Positions 39,564 through 48,546 are shown, counted from the stretch's first letter. The stretch: 64,000 nt of DNA from Arhodomonas sp052060015 (GCF_052060015.1 NZ_JBPODZ010000005.1:1-64000); one strand, 5' to 3'. The notes: a model not told the origin generated them from the sequence alone. Made by a program: numbers and translations.

Positions 39564-40369
39564 TGACCCTTTCGCTGCTGGTGAAGATGGCCACCACGGC
39601 GGTGGTGGTCATCGGGGTCACCCTGGCGGTGGCCCGCCTCGGTCCGCGCCTGGGGGGCGTGATCGCCGGCACCCCCATCGTCCTCGGCCCGGCGTTCTTC
39701 TTCCTGGGCCTGGAGCGCTCCGCGGACTTCGTCGCCGAGGCAGCGCTAGCGGCCATTCATGCCCTGACCGCGACGCTGGTGTTCCTGATCACCTATGTGG
39801 CGGTAGCGGGTCGTCTGGGGCCGGTAACAAGCTTGCTCGCGGCAGTGACAGCCTGGGGCCTGTCGGCCAGCGCCTTCGCCACGCTCCCCGGGGGCTATCC
39901 CCTGGGTCTTGTGGTCTACGTGCTGGTGTTCGGCCTTGCCTTGGCCGCCCGTCGGTGGCTCCGGCTGTCCCAGCCGCGGGTACAGGCGCCGAACCGCTGG
40001 CTCGACCTGCTGCTGCGGGGGCTCGCCGCCGGCGTGCTCGTGGGGGTAGCGACCACCGTGGCGGCCGCCGCCGGGCCGAAGATCTCCGGGACGCTGACCG
40101 GGTTCCCAGTGGGCTTCACCGTCATCGCGCTCACCCTGCACCAGCGTTTCGGCGCGCCGGTAGCCCGGGCCACCCTGGCCGCCGCCCAGGGCGGCATGTT
40201 CAGCCTGGTAGCGTTCGCCGCCGCCGCGGCGGCCACCGCCCCCGCGCTGGGGGGCATGGGGGCATTCTGGCTGGCGCTGGGGAGCTCGCTGGCGGTGAGT
40301 ACCGGCCTGTTCGCCCTGAGCCATTTCACCGACGAGCAACGGCCCCGCCGGGGCCGGGAGGCACCATGA
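39563..40369 (+). CDS. Membrane protein of unknown function with internal duplication
   Basis: This 268-aa protein has about eight membrane helices. Two halves share a motif: GPRLGGVIAGTPI near residue 28 and GPKISGTLTGFPV near residue 170, each followed by hydrophobic helices, suggesting a duplicated transporter fold. I do not recognise the family. The ATG overlaps the amidase stop, and it overlaps the flavin-enzyme gene by 4 bp, so it is tightly bound into this operon. It could be an exporter or second transporter of the pathway. Confidence 0.75.
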   Translation: MTLSLLVKMATTAVVVIGVTLAVARLGPRLGGVIAGTPIVLGPAFFFLGLERSADFVAEAALAAIHALTATLVFLITYVAVAGRLGPVTSLLAAVTAWGLSASAFATLPGGYPLGLVVYVLVFGLALAARRWLRLSQPRVQAPNRWLDLLLRGLAAGVLVGVATTVAAAAGPKISGTLTGFPVGFTVIALTLHQRFGAPVARATLAAAQGGMFSLVAFAAAAAATAPALGGMGAFWLALGSSLAVSTGLFALSHFTDEQRPRRGREAP

Positions 40370-41523
40370 GCGATGAACGCGGGGAGCGGGGCACCACCGA
40401 CTCCCGGACCAGCGGCGAGAACAACCGACGGATCCTGCGCCGCGATCCGCATCCCCACCTGTTCCGGCCCGTGACCTTCCGCGGCGTGACGGCACGCAAC
40501 CGCATCATGCTCTCACCGATGTGCCAGTACTCGGGCAGCGACGGCCTCGCCAACGACTGGCATTTCATGCACCTAGGTGCCCGCGCTGCCGGCGGTGCGG
40601 GGATCGTGTTCACCGAGGCGGTCCACCTGCAACCCCGGGGCCGAATCACCCCCCACTGCCTGGGCCTGTGGAACGACGAGCAACGCGACCGCCTCGCCCG
40701 GATCGCCGGTTTCATCGACGAACGCGACGCCGTAGCGGGCATCCAGCTCGGCCACGCCGGGCGCAAGGCATCGGTGGGCCGGCCCTGGGAGGGCTCGCGA
40801 CCCATCCCGCCGGAACAAGGCGGCTGGCCGGTGGTCTCCGCCTCGGGGCTGCCCTACGCGGAGGGTTGGCCGGTGCCGCGGGCGATGAACGACAGGGACA
40901 TCGCCGACGCCCTGGAGTCGCTGGCCGCGGCGACCCGACGGGCCCGGGAGGCGGGCTTCCGGATCCTGGAGCTCCACGGCGCCCACGGCTATCTCATCCA
41001 CCAGTTCCTGTCACCGCTGAGCAATCAGCGGGGCGACGGCTACGGCGGCAGCTTCGACAACCGCATCCGCTTCCTGCTGGAATCGGTGGAGGCGGTGCGC
41101 AGCGAATGGCCGGCGGAGCTGCCGCTGTTCCTGCGCCTGTCGGTGACCGACTGGGTGGAAGGGGGCTGGGACGAGCGGCAGTCGCTGCGCCTGGCCCGGG
41201 AACTCGCCGCGCGGGGCGAGGTGGACCTCATCGACTGCTCCTCCGGGGGCAATGACCCCCGGCAACGCATACCGGTCCACCCCGGCTACCAGATCCCCTT
41301 CGCCCGCCGGCTGCGGGCCTCCGCTGGCATGCCCACCGGCGCGGTGGGGCTGATCCACAGCGCGGACCTGGCGGAATCGGTGATCGCCAACGGCGACGCC
41401 GATCTGGTCATCCTCGGGCGCGCCCTGCTCGCGGATCCGGTCTGGCCACTGCGGGCCGCCGCCACCCTGAAGACCGAGGACGCGGACTGGCCGGTGCAGT
41501 ACGAGCGCTCCAATATCTTCTGA
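40366..41523 (+). CDS. Old-yellow-enzyme-type NADH:flavin oxidoreductase
   Basis: This 385-aa FMN enzyme has the OYE/YqjM pattern: FRGVTARNRIMLSPMCQYSG with the flavin-near Cys, IQLGHAGRKAS, ILELHGAHGYLIHQFLSP and SNQRGDGYGGS. It reduces activated C=C bonds. The first 25 residues are extra and likely disordered. It is the last gene of the eight-gene operon and converges with the HMG-CoA reductase gene 9 bp later. Confidence 0.92.
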   Translation: MSDERGERGTTDSRTSGENNRRILRRDPHPHLFRPVTFRGVTARNRIMLSPMCQYSGSDGLANDWHFMHLGARAAGGAGIVFTEAVHLQPRGRITPHCLGLWNDEQRDRLARIAGFIDERDAVAGIQLGHAGRKASVGRPWEGSRPIPPEQGGWPVVSASGLPYAEGWPVPRAMNDRDIADALESLAAATRRAREAGFRILELHGAHGYLIHQFLSPLSNQRGDGYGGSFDNRIRFLLESVEAVRSEWPAELPLFLRLSVTDWVEGGWDERQSLRLARELAARGEVDLIDCSSGGNDPRQRIPVHPGYQIPFARRLRASAGMPTGAVGLIHSADLAESVIANGDADLVILGRALLADPVWPLRAAATLKTEDADWPVQYERSNIF

Positions 41524-41532
41524 GCAGCGTCG

Positions 41533-42807
41533 TCACCCCTCGCCGCGGATCCGCCGAAGTGCCGCCTCCGCAACGTCCACCCGTACGGTGCCGGCGGCGA
41601 CCAGCTCGTCGGCCACGCGATCCACCTCGTCGCCCACGGCGCCGGCCATCACCGCGATGTTCTTGGCATGGAGGGCCATGTGGCCCTTCTGGATACCGGT
41701 AGTGGCGAGTGCCTTCAGCGCAGCGAAGTTCTGGGCCAGGCCCACCGCGGCGATGTTCCGGGCCAAGCGCTCCGCGGAGGTCACCCCCATGATCTCCAGG
41801 CACGCCCGCGCCGTTGGATGGGAGCGGGTCGCACCGCCGATCAACCCCACCGCCAGGGGCATCTCCAGGGTCCCCGTGAGGTTGCCATGGGCATCGACCT
41901 CCCAGCGGGTGAGCGAGCGATACTGACCGGTGCGGGCCGCGTAGGCGTGGGCCCCCGCCTCCACCGCCCGGGTATCGTTGCCGGTTGCCAGCGTGACCGC
42001 GGTGACACCGTTCATGATGCCCTTGTTGTGGGTGGTGGCGCGGTACGGATCGGCCTCTGCGAAGTCATAGGCGGCGATCATGCCGTCACGCACCGACTCA
42101 CCGCCGATCGTCGCCGTGTTCCAAGTAGCCCGGGCGCGGGCGAGACGACGGTCGGCAAGGTTGGAGAGGATGCGCAGGTTGGTACGCCCGCCGGTCCACT
42201 CCGCGATGGCCGGTGCCACCGCCTCGGCCATGGAGTTCACGGCGTTCGCCCCCATGGCATCACGGGTGTCGACCACCAGGTGGGTCACCACCATCGAACC
42301 GGTACGGGAGGCGAGCACGCGGACCTCGATATCCCGGAAGCCACCGCCGTATTGCAGCAGCACCGGATCCGTATCGTCGCAGATCGCCTTGATGTCATCG
42401 CGGTGCTCGAGGATCCGCAGCCGGGCGAACTCCGGGTTGGGCACATCCACCAGCTGGACCTGGGCGATCATCAGCGCCCCGGACATGGCGGTATGGAAGC
42501 CCCCGCTGTCGCGGCACTGGCGGGCCGCGTTGCTCACCGCCGCCACCACCGAGGATTCCTCGGTGGCCATGGGCACCAGCACCTCCTCGCCGTCGATCAT
42601 CAGGTTGGTGGCGATGCCGAGGGGGACGTTGAACGTCCCGATGACGTTCTCGATCATTGAATCCGCGACCTCGGCGGGGAGGTTGCCGGTATCACGGAGC
42701 CGCTGCCGCGTCGGATCGTCAAGGCCGGTGATCTCCGCCACCCGCGCCAGGCGCTCGTCGGGGGGCAGCTTGAAGAATCCGGGTATACGGGAAGTCCTCT
42801 CGGCCAT
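41533..42807 (-). CDS. mvaA: Class II (degradative) HMG-CoA reductase
   Basis: This 424-aa enzyme interconverts HMG-CoA and mevalonate; class II members in proteobacteria oxidise mevalonate. Catalytic marks are all present: Glu53 (ENVIGTF), Asp in DAMGANAVNSMAEAV, Lys in HNKGIMNGV, Asp in ATGND, and His in GHMALHAKN. The sequence is close throughout to the Pseudomonas mevalonii enzyme as I remember it. It is the last gene in a dctP-dctQ-dctM-mvaA operon, so uptake and use of mevalonate is the best guess. HMG-CoA lyase is not found in the window. Confidence 0.93.
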   Translation of the reverse strand: MAERTSRIPGFFKLPPDERLARVAEITGLDDPTRQRLRDTGNLPAEVADSMIENVIGTFNVPLGIATNLMIDGEEVLVPMATEESSVVAAVSNAARQCRDSGGFHTAMSGALMIAQVQLVDVPNPEFARLRILEHRDDIKAICDDTDPVLLQYGGGFRDIEVRVLASRTGSMVVTHLVVDTRDAMGANAVNSMAEAVAPAIAEWTGGRTNLRILSNLADRRLARARATWNTATIGGESVRDGMIAAYDFAEADPYRATTHNKGIMNGVTAVTLATGNDTRAVEAGAHAYAARTGQYRSLTRWEVDAHGNLTGTLEMPLAVGLIGGATRSHPTARACLEIMGVTSAERLARNIAAVGLAQNFAALKALATTGIQKGHMALHAKNIAVMAGAVGDEVDRVADELVAAGTVRVDVAEAALRRIRGEG

Positions 42808-42825
42808 TGCCGTCTCTCCTCGTGG

Positions 42826-44148
42826 TCAGGAACGCACGGACTGCGCCAATCGCTCGGGCAGCCACGTGACGATCTCCGGGAACATCATGAACAACGCCAG
42901 CGCCGCCGCCTGCAGGAGCAGGAAGGGGATGATGGCGCGGTAGACCGTTTCCATGCCGATGCCGGGCGGCAGCACCCCCTTGAGGTAGAACAGGGTGTAG
43001 CCGAACGGCGGGGTGATGTAGGCCATCTGCGCGGTGATCAGGAACAGCACCCCGAACCACAGGGCATCGAAGCCCAGGGCGTTGATCACCGGCAGGAAAA
43101 CGGGGACGCACAGCAGGATGATGCCGATCTCGTCGAGGAACAGCCCCAGGAAGACCAGCACCCCGATCATTGCCAGTAACACCAGCCAGCGGTTGACCTC
43201 CAGGTCCTGGATGAATCCGAGCAGGAAATCACCGCCGCCGGTGCCCGTGAAAATGGACACGAAGGCCTTAGCGCCGATGGTGATCCACATGATCATCGCC
43301 GTAACCCGCAGGGTATCCCAGGCCGCGCCCTGGAGATTGGCCAACGTCAGCTCGCGCTGAACCGCCGCCGAAAGCAGCGCCCCCAGGACACCGATGGCCG
43401 CGGCCTCGGTGGGTGTGGCGATGCCGCCGTAGATGCTGCCGAGCACCCCGACGACGATGACCGTGGGCAGGATCAGCGAGCGCAGGGCCATCAGCCGCTC
43501 GGCCAGGCCGGCCGGGGGCTCGTCCGGCCGCGGCGCCATGTCCGGTCGGAGGCTCGCCAGGGTGACCGCGTAGGCCATGTACAACCCGGCGAGGATGAGG
43601 CCGGGGACGATACCGGCGGCGAACATGCGACCCACCGAGATCTGCGCGGTGGCCGCGTACACGATGGTGATCACCGACGGCGGGATGAGGATGCCCAGCG
43701 TGCCGCCCGCGCAGATCGTGCCCAATGCGAGTCGTGGATCGTAGCCCCGGCGCAGCATCGAGGGCAGCGCCAGGATGCCCATGGCCGCCACGGCGGCGCC
43801 GACGATGCCGGTCATCGCCGCCATCAGGGTGCAGATGGCGACGGTACCCACGGCCAGGCCCCCGGGCAGGCGGCGGAACCAGACCTCCATGGCCCGGTAG
43901 AGGGAATCGATCAGCCCCGATCGCTGCAGGACGCTGGCCATGAGCACATACAGGGGAATGGCGAGCAGTACCTCCGAGGTCATGGTGTCCACGGTCTGCA
44001 GGACCGTGAGCACCAGGGCCTGGCTGCCCCACAGGGAGAGCGTGAAGAACACCGCCAGCGAGGCGAGGACGAAGGCCAGCGGCATGCCGCTGAGCAGCAG
44101 GACCAGCAGTCCCAGGAACATCACCGCGAGCACGCCGCTGGAGGTCAT
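42826..44148 (-). CDS. dctM: TRAP large permease DctM, cluster 2 (mevalonate candidate)
   Basis: This 440-aa inner-membrane permease has about 12 helices and DctM motifs (AGGTLGILIPPSVITIVYA, FGYTLFYLKGVLPPGI). It is overlapped 4 bp by dctQ and lies 18 bp before the HMG-CoA reductase gene. Together they suggest a sodium-driven importer for mevalonate. Confidence 0.93.
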   Translation of the reverse strand: MTSSGVLAVMFLGLLVLLLSGMPLAFVLASLAVFFTLSLWGSQALVLTVLQTVDTMTSEVLLAIPLYVLMASVLQRSGLIDSLYRAMEVWFRRLPGGLAVGTVAICTLMAAMTGIVGAAVAAMGILALPSMLRRGYDPRLALGTICAGGTLGILIPPSVITIVYAATAQISVGRMFAAGIVPGLILAGLYMAYAVTLASLRPDMAPRPDEPPAGLAERLMALRSLILPTVIVVGVLGSIYGGIATPTEAAAIGVLGALLSAAVQRELTLANLQGAAWDTLRVTAMIMWITIGAKAFVSIFTGTGGGDFLLGFIQDLEVNRWLVLLAMIGVLVFLGLFLDEIGIILLCVPVFLPVINALGFDALWFGVLFLITAQMAYITPPFGYTLFYLKGVLPPGIGMETVYRAIIPFLLLQAAALALFMMFPEIVTWLPERLAQSVRS

Positions 44149-44660
44149 GCCTTTTGCCCCCCGCTACGCGCCCGCTCCACGGCCGCGATGGTCTCGGCCA
44201 GCGCCTGGGCCAACAGCAGAGCGAAGGTCACCGGGATGAGGAGCTTGACTGGCCAGATCGGCGGGTTCCACGCGGAGAACGAGGTCTCGCCGCTGGCATA
44301 GGCGTCCATGGCCACGGGCCAGCTTTCCCGCACGACGATCACCGCCAGGGCGATGATTATCGGGAAGGTCAGGCAGTCGAGCAGGGCCGCCACCCGCGGC
44401 GGCAGCCGATTGTAGAGGATGTCCACGTTGACGTGGCCGCCGACGTGCAACAGGTAGGGGCCGGCGAGCATGAAGTAGGGCCCGAGCAGCAGGGTCGAAA
44501 GCTCCAGCGCCCACACCGTCGGATCGTTGAAGAAATAACGCAGGACCACCTCATAGGCGATCACCGCCACCATTACGAACACCAGCACCGAGACGACGCC
44601 GGCGAGCCAGCGGTTGAGCGTGGTAACCACGGTGCAGTAGCCGCGAAGCCAGGCCATCAT
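44145..44660 (-). CDS. dctQ: TRAP small permease DctQ, cluster 2
   Basis: This 171-aa protein has four membrane helices and the DctQ layout (WLAGVVSVLVFVMVAVIAYE, LRYFFNDPTVWALELS). It sits between the binding protein and DctM. The stop of dctQ overlaps the start of dctM as ATGA. Confidence 0.9.
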   Translation of the reverse strand: MMAWLRGYCTVVTTLNRWLAGVVSVLVFVMVAVIAYEVVLRYFFNDPTVWALELSTLLLGPYFMLAGPYLLHVGGHVNVDILYNRLPPRVAALLDCLTFPIIIALAVIVVRESWPVAMDAYASGETSFSAWNPPIWPVKLLIPVTFALLLAQALAETIAAVERARSGGQKA

Positions 44661-44677
44661 GGAGATCCCGTGAAGGC

Positions 44678-44701
44678 GCCGCCGCCCGTACGGGCGGCGG
44701 C
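44678..44701 (-). terminator. Perfect 24-bp palindrome between dctP and dctQ, cluster 2
   Basis: GCCGCCGCCCGT (44678-44689) followed directly by its complement ACGGGCGGCGGC (44690-44701). It begins 9 bp after the dctP stop on the coding strand. It is likely to stabilise the dctP message or limit read-through into the permeases. Confidence 0.75.
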
Positions 44702-44710
44702 GGTAGCCGC

Positions 44711-45766
44711 TCAGCCGATCAGGCCGAGCTCGCGCATGAACGAAAGCTGGCTGTCGAGGATGCGCCCGGCGAGCTCGTCATCGCCGGCGGTCTCGCGCCA
44801 GACCTCCATCGCCGTGGGACGGCCGTTCTTGGCGATTTCCGGACCCAGGTGGATGATCTCGCAGCCCCGCTCCTCGAACTCGCGCAGGGCGATGACGTCC
44901 TGGGCCAGGATATGCTGGCGTAGCGCCGCCGAGATCTCCCGTGCCGCCACCTCCAGCGCCGCCTTGTAGCTGTCGGGTAGCTCATCGTGGGCCGACTGGT
45001 TGGCGACGTAGCTGGTGGCGGTAGTGGGTTGGTGGAACCCGGGGACGATCACGTACTTGGCCACCTCGTCGAGGCCCGCCTCCAGGTTGGCGGTCAGGTC
45101 GCCGCGGTCAGCGAAATCGATTACGCCCTTCTCCAGCGCCTGGTAGACCTCTGCGGTCGCCATCGGGGTCACGGAGACATCGAAGGCGCCCATCACGGCG
45201 CTGGCCAGCCCCACGAAACGCCCCTTCTTGCCCGCCATGTCGTCCAGCGAGTGCAGTGGGAACTTGGAGTGGATCGGCTCCTGGCCATAGACCGTGGGGG
45301 CGATGTAGTGCATGCCCGCCTGGGCGTAAGCCTCGCGGGCCATCTCCAGGCCGCCGCGCTCGTAGAACCAGGCCTCGTATTGATCCGGCTGCTCGAAGCC
45401 GAAGGGGATGGTGCTGGTAAAGGCGAAGGCCGGGATGGTGCCCGCCTTGTAGCCGTCGAAGGTCTTCATCATCTCGAAGGCCCCACCGCGCACCGCCTCG
45501 AAGGCCTGGGCGGACGGGGCGAGCTGGCCACCGGAGAACAAGCGGATGTTGAAACGACCGCCGGTCAGCTCCGAGACCCGCTCCACGTAGCGCTTCTCGA
45601 ATTCGTAGGGCGTCGTGCCGGCATCCCAGAGCGCCTGCATGCGCCAGGACACCTCGGGCCCATCCTGGGCGAGGGTGAGTGAAGGAAGCCCCAAAGTGGA
45701 CGCGGCGGCGCCGCCGGCGATACCCGCCTTGAGAAACGAACGGCGATTGAGCCTGCGCTCGGTCAT
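44711..45766 (-). CDS. dctP: TRAP substrate-binding protein, cluster 2, with Tat signal
   Basis: This 351-aa binding protein has a twin-arginine signal (RRSFLKAGIAGGAAASTLGL) and the fold of the DctP7/TakP-like branch (WDAGTTPYEFEKRYVERVSE; VYQALEKGVIDFADRGD). I use ATG 45766, with GGGAGGAG ahead; the longer frame is promoter DNA. It begins the dctPQM-mvaA operon, divergent from a MocR regulator. Its ligand is probably mevalonate. Confidence 0.9.
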   Translation of the reverse strand: MTERRLNRRSFLKAGIAGGAAASTLGLPSLTLAQDGPEVSWRMQALWDAGTTPYEFEKRYVERVSELTGGRFNIRLFSGGQLAPSAQAFEAVRGGAFEMMKTFDGYKAGTIPAFAFTSTIPFGFEQPDQYEAWFYERGGLEMAREAYAQAGMHYIAPTVYGQEPIHSKFPLHSLDDMAGKKGRFVGLASAVMGAFDVSVTPMATAEVYQALEKGVIDFADRGDLTANLEAGLDEVAKYVIVPGFHQPTTATSYVANQSAHDELPDSYKAALEVAAREISAALRQHILAQDVIALREFEERGCEIIHLGPEIAKNGRPTAMEVWRETAGDDELAGRILDSQLSFMRELGLIG

Positions 45767-45793
45767 GACCTCTCCTCCCGTTTTGGCTGTTGT

Positions 45794-45882
45794 ATTGTCA
45801 GGCTCGGACAATCCGGACCCTCGAACAAGGCACAGTTTCGGGATTCGTACTCCATACTGTACCTTCCCGAAATTGGTACAGT
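45794..45882. promoter_or_regulatory. Two inverted repeats in the dctP-mocR divergent promoter
   Basis: ATTGTC-N7-GACAAT lies at 45794-45812 and ACTGTACC-N11-GGTACAGT at 45856-45882, in the 127-bp gap between the two starts. The second repeat is perfect over 8 bp and its centre is 25 bp ahead of the MocR start, suiting autoregulation. Both are candidates for MocR binding. Confidence 0.65.
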
Positions 45883-45893
45883 TGAGGGACGGG

Positions 45894-47306
45894 ATGATGG
45901 AGAATGGCTCCCGGGCCGATCGCATCGCCGCCCGGATCAGGGCAAGTATAGACGCCGGACAGCTCCCTGCCGGCAGCCGCCTTGCCTCCGTACGGGCCGC
46001 CGCCCGGGAGTACGGCGTATCGAAGAACACCGTGGTCGAGGCCTACGACCGGTTGGTGGCCACCGGCCACATCGAGGCACGGCGCGGCTCCGGGTTCTAT
46101 GTCGCGCGGCCCGTGCGCCATCCGGCAAGCGCACCGCCGCCGCACTTCACCGAGGCCATCGACCTGGTGTCTCTGCTGCGCGAGCAGCTCAACCAGCACT
46201 ACGAGGTCCGCGCCGGGGACGGCCGGCCACCGGTGAGCTGGATGGAGACCTCGGAGCTCGGACGGTACCTGCGTCGCGGCAACCGCCAGGGCGTGGAAGC
46301 GGACGATTTCGAGTACGGCCATCCGCGCGGCTATCCGCCACTGCGCGAGACCATCGCCCGGACACTGACCGAGCGCGCCATCAACGCCGGCGCCGAGCAG
46401 GTACTGCTGACCTTCGGCGCCAACCATGCCCTCGACCTGCTGGTCCGCCACTTCGTGACCCCCGGCGAGACCGTGCTCGTGGAGACCCCGGGCTATTACC
46501 CGCTGTTCGGCAAGCTCCGGCTGCACCGCGCTGCCATGGCCGGGGTACCCCGCGGCCACGACGGCCCGGATCCGGCGGCGCTGGAGGCGGCCATACAGCG
46601 CCACCGTCCCCGCCTGATGTTCGTCCAGCCGCTAGCCCACAACCCCACTGGCACATCCATGTCCCTGGCGGCCATGCACCGGCTGCTGCGTATCGCCGAG
46701 CGCCACGACCTGATCCTCATCGAGGACGACCCCTTCGCCGATCTCATTCCCCATGTCACCCCGCGGCTGGCCGCACTGGACGGCCTGCAGCGGGTGATCT
46801 ATCTGGGTACGTTCTCCAAGACCCTATCCGCGGGCCTGCGTAGCGGCTATATCGCCGCCGGCGAGGGGCTGATCGACTCGCTCACGGACATCAAGATGCT
46901 CACGGTGGTCACCAGCTCGGGGGCCGTGGAGCGGATGATCCACGACATGATCCTGCGCGGTCGCTACCGCCGACACCTGGCCCGCCTCCGCGAGCGGGTG
47001 GCGCGGGCCGGTGCCGAGGCCATCACCGCGCTGGAGGGCATCGGCATCCACGGCATCGAGCCGCCCGCCGGCGGCTATTACCTGTGGTGTCCGCTGCCCG
47101 AGGGCATGGACGACGTGGCCCTGGCCCGGCGGGCCTCGGCGGAGGGTATCTTCCTCGCCCCGGGCACGCTGTTCCGACAGCCCGACGGCCCGGGGCCGCC
47201 GGCGCTGCGCATCAATATCTGCTATGCCACCGATGCCCGCCTACTCGACTTCCTGCGCCGGGAGATCACCCCACGGCTCAGCGCCGGCGGTAGCGCGCCA
47301 GGGTGA
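45894..47306 (+). CDS. MocR-type GntR/aminotransferase regulator
   Basis: This 470-aa protein joins an N-terminal GntR winged helix (RIRASIDAGQLPAGSRLASV, REYGVSKNTVVEAYDRL) to a class I aminotransferase-like domain; the PLP-Lys should be in FSKTLSAGLRSGY. MocR proteins bind PLP-linked effectors and turn neighbouring genes on or off. It is divergent from the mevalonate-type TRAP operon and overlaps the dadA-like gene tail to tail by 29 bp. Start ATG 45894 follows GAGGGACGGG. Confidence 0.92.
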   Translation: MMENGSRADRIAARIRASIDAGQLPAGSRLASVRAAAREYGVSKNTVVEAYDRLVATGHIEARRGSGFYVARPVRHPASAPPPHFTEAIDLVSLLREQLNQHYEVRAGDGRPPVSWMETSELGRYLRRGNRQGVEADDFEYGHPRGYPPLRETIARTLTERAINAGAEQVLLTFGANHALDLLVRHFVTPGETVLVETPGYYPLFGKLRLHRAAMAGVPRGHDGPDPAALEAAIQRHRPRLMFVQPLAHNPTGTSMSLAAMHRLLRIAERHDLILIEDDPFADLIPHVTPRLAALDGLQRVIYLGTFSKTLSAGLRSGYIAAGEGLIDSLTDIKMLTVVTSSGAVERMIHDMILRGRYRRHLARLRERVARAGAEAITALEGIGIHGIEPPAGGYYLWCPLPEGMDDVALARRASAEGIFLAPGTLFRQPDGPGPPALRINICYATDARLLDFLRREITPRLSAGGSAPG

Positions 47307-48546
47307 GCCCCTCCAGGTCGATCTCCGGATCCCGGCCCAGCACACAATCGGCCACCACACGGCCGGCACCGGCGGCATAGGTCCAGCCCAGATGGCCGGC
47401 GCCGGTGTTGAGGAACAGCCCGGGTACGCCGCTGTCACCGAGGATGGGCGGGCCGTCCACGGTCATGGGCCGGAGGCAGGCCCAGTGCTCGGCGCTGCGC
47501 CGATCGACCCGGGCGGCAAAGCCGGGGAAGTTGGACAGGGCCTGGCGGATGACGATATCCACCCGGCGGGAGACGATTTCCCGGTCCATGCCGGCGAATT
47601 CCGCGGTGCCGGCCAGGCGCAGGCGCTGGCCCAGGCGGGTGATGACCACCTTGCGCTCCTCGTCGATGATGGGCACCCGCGGCACATCGTCACCGTCATC
47701 CGCCGCCAGGGTGGCGGAGTAGCCCTTCACCGGCCGTATCGGGAGCTTGATGCCCAGGGGACGCAACAGGGCGGGTGCGTCCACGCCGGCAGCCATCACG
47801 TAGGCGTCCGCCGTGATCTCGCCGCGGTCGGTGACCACCCGGCGGACCCCGCCGGCATCGCCGTCAATGCGCTCGATGGTCTCATTGAGGCGCAACTCGC
47901 CACCGCGCTCCACCACCGCCGCGCCCAGGGCCTCGGTGAAACGGCGGGCATCACCGGATTCATCATCGGGATAGTGGATGCCACCGGCGATCTCCTCGCG
48001 GACCCCGGCGAGGGCCGGCTCCAGTTCCGTCACGCCGGTGGGCTCCAGGTGGGCAAAGCGCACACCGAGGGATTCCGTCAGCGCCGAGGCCTCCACCGCC
48101 TTGTCCAGCTCCCGACGGCTGTGGAAGAGCTTGAGGATGCCGCGAGAATCGGCATCGTAGTCCAGCCCGAGGGCCTCGCGCAGGGCCTGTGTCTCGCGCA
48201 GGCTGTATACCGCGAGGCGGGTATTCACCCGGGTGCTGTGCTCATGGTGGCGGGCGCGACTGTAGCGCAGAAAACCCAACCCCCAGCCGGCGAGGTTGGG
48301 GATCTGGCCGGGGCGCAGCAGCAACGGGGAGTCCTCCCTACCGATCCAGCCGATCAGCTGGCGAATGGCATCGGGGGTGTTCCAGGGCTCGGTATGGCTG
48401 GCATGGAGCATGCCGCCATTGGCATGGCTGCCTTCGGCGGCCAGCTCCGATTGCCGGTCCAGCAGGGTCACGGCATGCCCCGCCTCCGCAAGGTAATACG
48501 CCGTCGCGGTGCCCATCAGCCCGCCACCCATGACCAGTACGTGCAC
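47278..48546 (-). CDS. DadA-like D-amino-acid dehydrogenase
   Basis: This 422-aa FAD enzyme begins VHVLVMGGGLMGTATAYYLA (Rossmann GxGxxG type), and has HANGGMLHASHTEPWN and the C-terminal CLRPMTVDGPPILGD with GHLGWTYAAGAGRV, all typical of DadA. It oxidises D-amino acids to keto acids at the membrane. I take GTG 48546 as start (GGAGGCGATC ahead). It converges with the MocR gene and is divergent from the D-2-hydroxyacid dehydrogenase gene. Confidence 0.88.
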   Translation of the reverse strand: MHVLVMGGGLMGTATAYYLAEAGHAVTLLDRQSELAAEGSHANGGMLHASHTEPWNTPDAIRQLIGWIGREDSPLLLRPGQIPNLAGWGLGFLRYSRARHHEHSTRVNTRLAVYSLRETQALREALGLDYDADSRGILKLFHSRRELDKAVEASALTESLGVRFAHLEPTGVTELEPALAGVREEIAGGIHYPDDESGDARRFTEALGAAVVERGGELRLNETIERIDGDAGGVRRVVTDRGEITADAYVMAAGVDAPALLRPLGIKLPIRPVKGYSATLAADDGDDVPRVPIIDEERKVVITRLGQRLRLAGTAEFAGMDREIVSRRVDIVIRQALSNFPGFAARVDRRSAEHWACLRPMTVDGPPILGDSGVPGLFLNTGAGHLGWTYAAGAGRVVADCVLGRDPEIDLEGLTLARYRRR

